This document shows, piece by piece, positions 1 to 7,438 of a stretch of DNA of 7,438 bases. Each line of letters starts with the position of its first letter. Within the stretch, counting starts at the first letter, position 1. This stretch comes from JBNJEM01 sp051745935. Its GTDB lineage: Bacteria; Planctomycetota; Planctomycetia; Pirellulales; Pirellulaceae. The notes under the pieces are model-generated. The model worked only from the letters and a program-made list of their open reading frames with translations. It searched no databases and had not been told where the DNA came from. The DNA lies in NCBI GenBank assembly GCA_051745935.1, contig JBNJEM010000393.1:1-7438 (forward strand), in the 5' to 3' direction. A program made the position numbers and the translations under genes.

Positions 1-111
1 CGAAATCTTCCACTCTTCAATCAAGCACGCGCGACAAACTCGGGACAACCCACTTGTTCTATTTTGTCCGATTTTCGGGTTTTTCATCAGCCCAGGGTTA
101 GGCCGCGTAGG

Positions 112-168
112 TGTCAGATGTCAGATGTCAGGTGTCAGGGGTCAGAGTCGCCGATGTCAGCGATCAGG
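112..168 (+). repeat. Heptameric tandem repeat, TGTCAGR type
   Basis: Five seven-base units follow one another at 112-146: TGTCAGA, TGTCAGA, TGTCAGG, TGTCAGG, GGTCAGA. After eight other bases come two more degenerate units at 155-168 (TGTCAGC, GATCAGG). Read on the minus strand each TGTCAG unit carries TGA. As seven is not a multiple of three, the array stops all three minus-strand frames within about 21 bases. Seven-base tandem repeats of this kind are known from intergenic regions of several bacteria; a function is not evident. Confidence 0.85.
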
Positions 169-293
169 CCGTTGAGCGTTTTCCGCGTCGCAACCCCGAC
201 GAGTCGAAGCCATGCGGTCCAACGTGAACGGCCACCCAACTGGTAACGGTCTAGCCAATCGGCTAACGCGTTCCGATAAACGTACCCGAGCAT
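135..293 (-). other. Possible short gene or gene remnant, about 52 residues
   Basis: From an ATG at 293 this minus-strand frame encodes about 52 residues beginning MLGYVYRNAL, with a balanced composition including several Trp and Tyr (ADWLDRYQLGG, RWTAWLRL). Unlike the other frames here it is not dominated by Arg, Pro and Ser. It ends at a TGA supplied by the heptamer repeat. An AAGAG-like sequence lies just upstream. The frame can be extended to a GTG at 383, but the added residues look non-coding. I do not recognise the protein. It could be a small gene, the 3' end of a decayed gene, or chance. Confidence 0.2.
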
Positions 294-426
294 TTTCTCT
301 TGGAACAGCGGGGGACGTGACGGGGGCACGTCGCATCGCGTGCCACGGCTGCCCGAGAGCGGTACAACAGGCCAGACCGCCACTGGAAGCTTCGTGGTGG
401 TTTCTCATGATCGGCCCCCGTCTCCA

Positions 427-2916
<2,490 letters not shown>

Positions 2917-2922
2917 GATCAG

Positions 2923-2927
2923 CCTCC
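2923..2927 (-). promoter_or_regulatory. Ribosome binding site of the hybrid kinase gene
   Basis: On the minus strand GGAGG sits six bases before the ATG at 2916. It is the strongest Shine-Dalgarno match of the three genes. It decides the start in favour of 2916 (METNSAKTVD) over the in-frame ATG at 2961, whose extra 15 residues precede the receiver fold and overlap the stop region of the upstream gene. Confidence 0.75.
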
Positions 2928-2953
2928 GTGTCAAACGCCGCCAACATACTCCG

Positions 2954-3739
2954 CTAGGCATCCAGTTCGGGTTTTCGGTTGTCGCCCGAGGCGCGCCGGC
3001 CCGTGATCCTGTGAAGCAGGGCTAGAATTTGGTCGATTTCCAAAGGTTTTTTCAACAGCGTATAGGCGTTGCGACGTACCGCTTCCCGCGCGAGGCTTTC
3101 AAACTCCTCTTCCATCCCCGTAATCATGACCGCCACGGCCGAAGGCGTGATCTTCTTGATGGCGAGATACAATTCCAGTCCGTTCATCACCGGCAAATTG
3201 ACGTCGACGAATATCAGATCAAATCGAATCTGTTCGACCAGTTCCAAGGCCTCGTGCGGCGAGGGGGTGACCGTCACGCGGTACCCTCGACTTTTGAGTT
3301 TGTCGCGCAAGGCACTCGCGGTCTCCACGTCATCCTCGACGACAAGAATCCCCGTGTCCGTCGCTTCGCGGATCAAATCAATCGCCGTCTCCACGGCAAG
3401 TGGCTTGGCGAGGAACGCTATCGCGCCCTCGTCGAGGGCAGCGTCCCGTAGATCGTCCACGCTGTAAGCACTCATCAAAATGACCCGAACTCCCTGTTGG
3501 TGCCGGCGGATTCGCCGAAACGCGTCCACGCCGTTGATGCCGGGCATCCGCACATCCATGAGCACCACGCCGAACGACTCCTTCGAGCACAATTCCACCG
3601 CTTCTTCACCGCTGCTGGCGGTCGCCACGTCATACCCCTCGTCGCGAAGAATGGCGGCCAGCGTCACCCGCATGCTTTTCTCGTCATCCACGATGAGGAT
3701 CCTCTCCTCACCGTTAGCCGATGGTTGGGTCGGGGCCAT
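2954..3739 (-). CDS. Dual receiver-domain response regulator without output domain
   Basis: Second gene of the operon, 261 residues, starting three bases after the stop of the kinase gene, so translational coupling is likely. A weak GAGAGGA motif lies 11 bases before its ATG, inside the end of the kinase gene. It consists of two tandem CheY-like receiver domains. REC1 (about 12-126) has acidic residues D18/D19, phospho-acceptor Asp62 in MDVRMPG, Ser90 and Lys112. REC2 (about 130-245) has E135/D136/D137, acceptor Asp179 in VDVNLP, Thr207 and Lys231. Both therefore look phosphorylation-competent. The last 15 or so residues are a short polar tail; there is no DNA-binding or enzymatic domain. Proteins of this type act as phosphate shuttles, phosphate sinks or allosteric partners of kinases. 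Its position between two kinases suggests that it connects them or accepts phosphate from both, which is inference. Confidence 0.93.
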   Translation of the reverse strand: MAPTQPSANGEERILIVDDEKSMRVTLAAILRDEGYDVATASSGEEAVELCSKESFGVVLMDVRMPGINGVDAFRRIRRHQQGVRVILMSAYSVDDLRDAALDEGAIAFLAKPLAVETAIDLIREATDTGILVVEDDVETASALRDKLKSRGYRVTVTPSPHEALELVEQIRFDLIFVDVNLPVMNGLELYLAIKKITPSAVAVMITGMEEEFESLAREAVRRNAYTLLKKPLEIDQILALLHRITGRRASGDNRKPELDA

Positions 3740-3742
3740 TAT

Positions 3743-6496
3743 TCAGTTTGTCCTCTCGGCAAGTACCGTTTTGTCGGCACGGGGGAGCGTGATCCGAAAG
3801 GCCGCGCCGGGCTGGTCCTCCCGAATCAGTTCGATGGCGCCGCCGTGCCGTTCGACGATCTGGCGGCAGATCGTCAGGCCCAGGCCCGTTCCCTTCGTCT
3901 TGGTCGTCACCAGGGGCTCGAAGATCTTGCGGGGCAGCTTGTCTCCGATGCCCGGTCCGTTATCCCGAACCATTATAACATCGCATTCCGAATTCCGGCT
4001 CGCTTCCACCACCAGCTCTCCCTTTTCTTTCATCGCTTGGACGGCGTTCTTCGCCAGATTGACGAACACCTGTCGAAACTGGTCCGGGTCGACCTGGATG
4101 AAAAACGGGTCCGGGTCCGTTGAAACGTGGCAGCGAACTCCCTCGGTCTTCGAAATCCGCGCGAACGCCTGCTCGACAAGCGCCCCCACGGGCACGGCAA
4201 GTTTGCTCAGCGGTCTCGATCGCGTCAGCTGCAAGAGACCATCGATGATGCGATCCGCGCTGGCAATCTCATCTTCGATAATCTGAAGGAACTCGGCGAT
4301 TTCCGGGTTGTCGGTCGGCACTCGCCGTTTGAGATAAAACACCGCGTTGCGCATCGACCCCAGCGGATTCCGTAGATCGTGGGCGATGCTGGCCGACACC
4401 TGCCCGACGGCCGCCAGCCGTGTCTTTCTCACGACCTCTTCGCGGACCTTTTCCAGTTCGGCCGCCACTTTCGCTGTTTCCCTCCGCTGCTGCTCCAGCA
4501 ACTCCACCTGGGCCTCGCTCGCGGCCCTTTCCGCCTCGCGCTGCTCGGTCACGTCGCGTCCATACCAGTTGGCGTAGTCGGCGCCAACAACGGGGACGAC
4601 GAGAAACGACATCGTCCTGTCCCCGGAAGCCATTTCGACCGTCAATTTGGTTTCCGTTTGAAGCGATTCAACGGTCCGTTGCCGCCACGCAGCGGCCCGC
4701 GCTTCGCTTGCCTGCCGATCGCCGAGGACGGCAAAGGACTTGGCCGCCGGGTTTGCGTAGAGGATCTCGCCGTCCTTCGCGACGCGTAAGACGGGATGAG
4801 GATTCTCCAACGGGAACCGTGCCATGCTTTCAACTTCTCGTTCCGCCTTCTTCCGCGACGAAATATCTTGGACGACGCAAATGAAGTGCTTCGGCTCGCC
4901 GGATTCCTCCCGGAACGGGCCCACCGTGAGGTTGACCCAGATGGCATCACCGTTTTTCCGCAGGTACCGCTTCTCCATCGAGTAGGTTCTGATCTCTCCA
5001 GCCAACATCCGCCGTACATACTCGAGGTCCGCATCGAGGTCGTCCGGATGCGTAACGTCCTGAAAGGTCAATCGAGTCAGCTCTTCTTGCGTGTACCCGA
5101 CGATGTCGCACAGCTTGGGATTGACGCGCAGCCAGCGGCCGTCCGGCGCGACGTGCGCGATTCCCACCGAGGCGTGCTCGAAGGTGGATCGAAACTGGTT
5201 TTCGCTTTCGTTGAGTGCCGTCTCGGTCCGCTTGCGCTCGACGATCGCGCCGATGAGCCTGGCGCAATTCAACAGCCGTTTCTTGGCAATCGTGATGAGG
5301 TACGGCGGGCGGGAGCTGTAATTCCTGGCCTCCTCTCGCAGCCGATCCACGCCCAGGCCATACTTCTCGGCGATTTGCGTCAGCCGCTCAACGTCTCTCG
5401 GCGGATCACCGTAGCCGAAGCTCATTGAGCCAACGACCTCCTTCCCGGCCCAAATCGGCACTGCGTAGAGTCGGATTCCGCCGTGGCACTCGATATCCAC
5501 GGGCTGTCCACTGTCCATGGCCACTTTCGACGCATCAGTCCAGCAGGACTCGTGGCACAGCCATTTGCCGCATTCCAGCGCTTCGGCGTCGTCTTGCGTT
5601 CCGCACAAGTCGCGCGAAGCCTTGTCGAGCAGCCGGCACCAACCCGACGTGAACAGGCCCAGCGCGTAGTCGCCGTTCTTCTCGTAGACAGCGGAGGACG
5701 TATCCAACAGATGGAGATACTCGGACACAACCGCTGTCAGCAACCCCTCGCCGACGGAATCGATTATTTCACGGCAAGTGTTCAATCGCGCCACGTCGCT
5801 GCAATGGGGCGCGGATTCCCCCTCGCTCGCATCCGTCGGCCTGGCGTTTCTTGTCAGCAGCCATTCAATCTCGCGAAGTGACTGGGGGGCCCGCTCGCTC
5901 TCGCGCTCTTCGTGATCGCTCTGTAATCGGGCGTGCAGAATCGGGCCGATGTGACCGGCGACGCCCTCCAGAAAACGGAGGTCCTCTTCATCGTAGTCCC
6001 GAGGTTTGTTCGCAACCTGAACAAGCCCAATCACGCGCCCTTCGAAGGCAATCGGAACATTGACGGACCTGTCGATCGGAACATGCCCCTCCGGTACGCG
6101 CTCCGGTTTGTTCTCGCAAACGATTCGGTTCTCCCGCAATGCTTGGCACCAAACCGCGTCCGTCCAAGAGTCCCGAGGGAATCGGGTTCGCTTATCCGCC
6201 ATTTGGCACTGCCGCCAGATATTGCGAGTCATCGAAGGGCATACCAAATTCCCCTCATCGTCGATGTAGCCGAAGACCCCGTGCTTGCTGTACGTGGCAT
6301 CAAGAATGGGCTGGAGGGCGGCCGCGTACACCTCGTCGGACGGAGGGCGCAACAGAACCTCCGCGATCCTGCTGGTGATCGCGAGTTCCTTCTTCAACCG
6401 CCGCACTTCAGCGGCCAAGGAAGTGTTTTCGGCCACGCGGGACGTGTTCGCGAAGCGCTCTGGCTGTAAGCAGTCTTTCTCGGTCACACTTAGCAC
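3743..6496 (-). CDS. Soluble multi-sensor histidine kinase (GAF-PocR-PAS-PAS-HisKA-HATPase)
   Basis: First gene of the operon, 917 residues. It should autophosphorylate a histidine using ATP and pass the phosphate to a receiver domain, most likely one of those encoded just downstream. Visible order: short coiled coil (about 27-48); GAF domain (about 45-190, ending in VNVPIAFEGRVIGLVQVANK); PocR-type ligand domain (about 245-420, with GWC at 285-287, a cysteine cluster at 298, 309, 314 and 318, and ECHGGIRLYAVPI around C337); PAS with a PAC-like tail (about 431-552); a weaker PAS (about 556-655); coiled coil (about 655-692); HisKA with the H box at His706 (SIAHDLRNPL); HATPase with N box N813/N817, G1 box DNGPGIG at 845-851 and G2 box GTGLGL at 869-874. 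I see no transmembrane segment or signal peptide, so it is probably cytosolic. The start is a GTG at 6496 preceded by an in-frame TGA 24 bases upstream. No good ribosome binding site precedes it, and GTG at 6487 is an alternative. The domain calls are secure; the ligand is unknown. Confidence 0.93.
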   Translation of the reverse strand: MLSVTEKDCLQPERFANTSRVAENTSLAAEVRRLKKELAITSRIAEVLLRPPSDEVYAAALQPILDATYSKHGVFGYIDDEGNLVCPSMTRNIWRQCQMADKRTRFPRDSWTDAVWCQALRENRIVCENKPERVPEGHVPIDRSVNVPIAFEGRVIGLVQVANKPRDYDEEDLRFLEGVAGHIGPILHARLQSDHEERESERAPQSLREIEWLLTRNARPTDASEGESAPHCSDVARLNTCREIIDSVGEGLLTAVVSEYLHLLDTSSAVYEKNGDYALGLFTSGWCRLLDKASRDLCGTQDDAEALECGKWLCHESCWTDASKVAMDSGQPVDIECHGGIRLYAVPIWAGKEVVGSMSFGYGDPPRDVERLTQIAEKYGLGVDRLREEARNYSSRPPYLITIAKKRLLNCARLIGAIVERKRTETALNESENQFRSTFEHASVGIAHVAPDGRWLRVNPKLCDIVGYTQEELTRLTFQDVTHPDDLDADLEYVRRMLAGEIRTYSMEKRYLRKNGDAIWVNLTVGPFREESGEPKHFICVVQDISSRKKAEREVESMARFPLENPHPVLRVAKDGEILYANPAAKSFAVLGDRQASEARAAAWRQRTVESLQTETKLTVEMASGDRTMSFLVVPVVGADYANWYGRDVTEQREAERAASEAQVELLEQQRRETAKVAAELEKVREEVVRKTRLAAVGQVSASIAHDLRNPLGSMRNAVFYLKRRVPTDNPEIAEFLQIIEDEIASADRIIDGLLQLTRSRPLSKLAVPVGALVEQAFARISKTEGVRCHVSTDPDPFFIQVDPDQFRQVFVNLAKNAVQAMKEKGELVVEASRNSECDVIMVRDNGPGIGDKLPRKIFEPLVTTKTKGTGLGLTICRQIVERHGGAIELIREDQPGAAFRITLPRADKTVLAERTN

Positions 6497-6610
6497 CGTT
6501 CGTTTTCGCCGAACCCATCAGTCAGAGATTGATGACCGCCGCCGGATGTGGACGTGCCTCTCTCGCACGGCACTGCGACCAGCTCGTGTCCGCGGGTAAT
6601 CCGGCTGTTT

Positions 6611-6647
6611 TTGCGGTGACGCATCCGATTACCTTTGTGGTAACACA
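6611..6647. repeat. Paired 13-base dyad repeat, 24-base period
   Basis: TTGCGGTGACGCA (6611-6623) and TTGTGGTAACACA (6635-6647) match at 10 of 13 bases. Each contains a 4-bp inverted repeat around a four-base centre: TGCG-GTGA-CGCA and TGTG-GTAA-CACA. Two of the three differences (C to T and the opposite G to A) are paired, so the dyad is kept. A related GGTAATC lies at 6595-6601, and its reverse complement GATTACC at 6627-6633. The position, 115-150 bases upstream of the kinase gene start, would suit an operator or activator site; a pair of GNRA-like RNA hairpins is the other reading. Function is inference. Confidence 0.4.
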
Positions 6648-6831
6648 CAACACCTCACGGATCATTGACGGTTCTAATCTCTGGATGTGGTTCTACCACC
6701 TGGCCACGATGATACTAGCTTTGGGCGGTTGCACCAAGGCGAGTTCGCGGGAGGGCGAAAAACAGCCGTTCTCGGGGACGGCTAGCGAGCTTGTCAAGGG
6801 GCGCGATGGCTTGCCCGGAAACGCACCTTTG

Positions 6832-6932
6832 CCGCCAACCACCGACGGAACCGGTGGCTTAGCGGACATGCTCCGCCCCCCCCGAACAAGGGAGGAGCGG
6901 AGCACCGCTCCCCGCCGAGTCCGCCTCGGTGG
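6832..6932. repeat. Cluster of overlapping inverted repeats
   Basis: Five inverted repeats fall in about 100 bases. They are CCACCG/CGGTGG (6839-6857, framed by CCGC 6832-6835 and GCGG 6862-6865); GCGGA/TCCGC (6862-6876); TGCTCCGC/GCGGAGCA (6869-6904, continuing inward with two mismatches to a six-base GAACAA loop); GGAGCGG/CCGCTCC with an AGCA loop (6894-6911); and CCGCCGAG/CTCGGTGG with one G-T pair (6912-6932). The second, third and fourth share arms and are mutually exclusive. A run of eight C lies at 6876-6883. No T-tract follows on either strand, so this is not a standard terminator. Confidence 0.5.
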
Positions 6933-6984
6933 CTCCCGGTTTAAATGCGACCAACACGTTACACCCGCGGAAGGGTCGCGGAGA

Positions 6985-7184
6985 CTGAGCACGGACTTAT
7001 ACTTCGGGCGGCGCGATTTATCCGGGTGGAAAGTTGCCGGACGCAAGCCGTCCTCCGGGTGGTCGGACTCGCGGCGGACAACGTCATCCGTGACCGGCAT
7101 AAAGGAGACGTTGTCGGAACTGACATCACTGCCCGTGACGGATCCGACTACGCGTCGTCCAATCGCGCTGGGACAGCATTGAAT
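6985..7184 (+). pseudogene. Probable frameshifted remnant of a 3-keto-disaccharide hydrolase (DUF1080) domain
   Basis: In one plus-strand frame 6988-7062 reads STDLYFGRRDLSGWKVAGRK and then PSSGW. This matches the usual opening of DUF1080 domains (LFNGKDLSGWKV, followed by a GW). The match then moves to the next frame: 7074-7151 reads ADNVIRDRHKGDVVGTD, like the family's typical DGVIRG-GKGD-L-TD stretch. A further shift near 7143 would give RLRVV, similar to the following F-LR-E strand. The sequence therefore looks like a beta-jelly-roll carbohydrate-active domain broken by one or two frameshifts; the rest of the domain (about 150 residues more in the family) is not recognisable. The first frame extends upstream to a weak lipoprotein-like start (ATG 6685, ALGGC with Cys at 6730), but that start lacks positive residues. 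The family match is from memory of the consensus. Confidence 0.35.
7077..7115. repeat. Perfect 9-bp inverted repeat
   Basis: GACAACGTC (7077-7085) is the exact reverse complement of GACGTTGTC (7107-7115), with 21 bases between. It lies inside the proposed DUF1080 remnant, where the arms would encode the DNV and GDVV residues, so it may be a coincidence of codon use. No T-tract follows. Confidence 0.4.
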
Positions 7185-7438
7185 CAGACTCGCCGGTGTC
7201 ACTTTCACCCGACGTAGCCGTTCACGGGCGCCGCTACACGGCTTGGACCCGCAAGGCCCGCATGGATGCCACCCCGCTACAAACTGGCCGGAAACACTAC
7301 TCCTGGCCGTCGGTAGCGTGGAACGTAACGGACCACGGGACAAGCCCGTGGCATTTGCAGCCGGCAAAGCCCTTGTTCAAGATATGCAGCGGAAGTGCGA
7401 ACGTCCCCGGACATCAGTCTTTTGCTCGTGAACGGTTA
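7139..7438 (+). other. Open frame running off the right edge, status undecided
   Basis: After a TGA at 7136-7138 this plus-strand frame stays open for 100 codons to the end of the window. The first ATG is at 7262 and gives MDATPLQTGRKHYSWPSVAW onward. Its composition is less Arg/Pro-biased than competing frames, and Trp, Tyr and His are present. No ribosome binding site or family motif is recognised, and the hairpin at 7333-7351 lies inside it. It could be the start of a gene continuing to the right or simply a chance open frame. Confidence 0.15.
7333..7351. repeat. Perfect 7-bp hairpin CCACGGG-ACAAG-CCCGTGG
   Basis: CCACGGG and CCCGTGG flank a five-base ACAAG loop. Short GC-rich palindromes of this form are often dispersed extragenic repeats. 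No T-run follows on either strand, so a terminator role is not supported. Whether it recurs in the genome cannot be seen here. Confidence 0.55.

Larger units (their letters stand above)
1..426. other. Left flank without a confident gene
   Basis: This stretch lies downstream of the operon. It holds a heptamer tandem repeat (112-168), a possible short minus-strand frame (135-293), and small inverted repeats: TAGCC/GGCTA at 252-265, GACGTG/CACGTC at 314-332, and GGCACG/CGTGCC at 325-344, which competes with the previous one. An inverted repeat CGGCCCC/GGGGCCG (412-442) straddles the stop codon of the hybrid kinase gene, but no T-tract follows it, so an intrinsic terminator cannot be claimed. Bases 1-111 show no recognisable element; plus-strand frames are open there but have no protein signature. 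Confidence 0.5.
6497..7438. other. Right flank upstream of the operon, no confident intact gene
   Basis: The promoter of the three-gene operon should lie in the part nearest 6496, but I could not identify convincing -35/-10 or sigma-54 elements there. Frames on both strands (6529-7182 plus; 6693-7367 minus) are open for over 200 codons but are rich in Arg, Pro and Ser and show no complete domain. The region holds paired dyad repeats (6611-6647), clustered inverted repeats (6832-6932), a probable DUF1080 remnant (6985-7184), a perfect hairpin (7333-7351) and an open frame running off the right edge. It looks like decayed or regulatory sequence. Confidence 0.5.

Noticed and set aside
112..168. 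CRISPR array
   Set aside because: Units are only seven bases, directly adjacent and without unique spacers; it is a simple tandem repeat.
6497..6720. Sigma-70 or sigma-54 promoter for the operon
   Set aside because: Candidate hexamers such as GGTAAT and TTGTGT on the minus strand are not at valid spacing, and no GG-N10-GC pair with the expected flanks was found.
6869..6904. Hairpin as a rho-independent terminator of a plus-strand gene
   Set aside because: The stem is strong but is followed by CCGCTCCCC instead of a T-run, and no complete plus-strand gene precedes it.
6529..7182. Plus-strand 217-residue frame as an intact lipoprotein gene
   Set aside because: A lipobox-like ALGGC is present after ATG 6685, but the leader lacks positive residues, the body is low-complexity Arg/Pro/Ser, and the only domain signal continues in another frame. 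Treated as possible remnant only.
6693..7367. Minus-strand 224-residue frame upstream of the operon
   Set aside because: Composition is rich in Arg, Pro and Ser with no motif, and it overlaps the better-supported plus-strand remnant; most likely a GC-driven shadow frame.

Overview
The window reads as part of a GC-rich bacterial chromosome. A Planctomycetes-like or deltaproteobacterial-like organism fits best: large multi-sensor histidine kinases with a PocR-type domain, poorly conserved Shine-Dalgarno signals, a heptameric TGTCAGR tandem repeat, and a probable decayed 3-keto-disaccharide hydrolase (DUF1080) domain, a family abundant in planctomycetes. This lineage guess is inference; no marker gene is present.

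The core (427-6496, all minus strand) is one compact three-gene signalling operon, read from right to left. First comes a 917-residue soluble sensor histidine kinase (GAF, PocR, PAS, PAS, HisKA, HATPase). Three bases later starts a 261-residue protein made only of two receiver domains. After a 37-base gap with a clear GGAGG ribosome binding site comes an 829-residue hybrid kinase (REC, PAS, HisKA, HATPase, REC, HPt). All key phosphotransfer residues appear intact. The set could form a multistep phosphorelay: His706 of kinase 1 and/or the His305-Asp606-His741 path of the hybrid kinase, feeding Asp62 and Asp179 of the dual receiver and Asp61 of the hybrid kinase. No membrane segment and no DNA-binding, cyclic-nucleotide or other output domain is seen, so the final target lies outside the window.

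The left flank (1-426) has no convincing gene. It holds a seven-base tandem repeat next to a short minus-strand frame that might be a gene remnant. The right flank (6497-7438) is upstream of the operon and also lacks a confident intact gene. It contains a pair of 24-base-spaced dyad repeats that could be regulatory, a cluster of overlapping inverted repeats (6832-6932), a likely frameshifted DUF1080 remnant (about 6985-7184), a perfect 7-bp hairpin near the right end, and a 100-codon open frame that runs off the window and cannot be judged.

I found no CRISPR array, tRNA, rRNA, insertion sequence or clear prophage gene. The most unusual points are the output-less four-receiver relay, the cysteine-rich PocR sensor, and the structured or decayed right flank. 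None amounts to a demonstrably new system.
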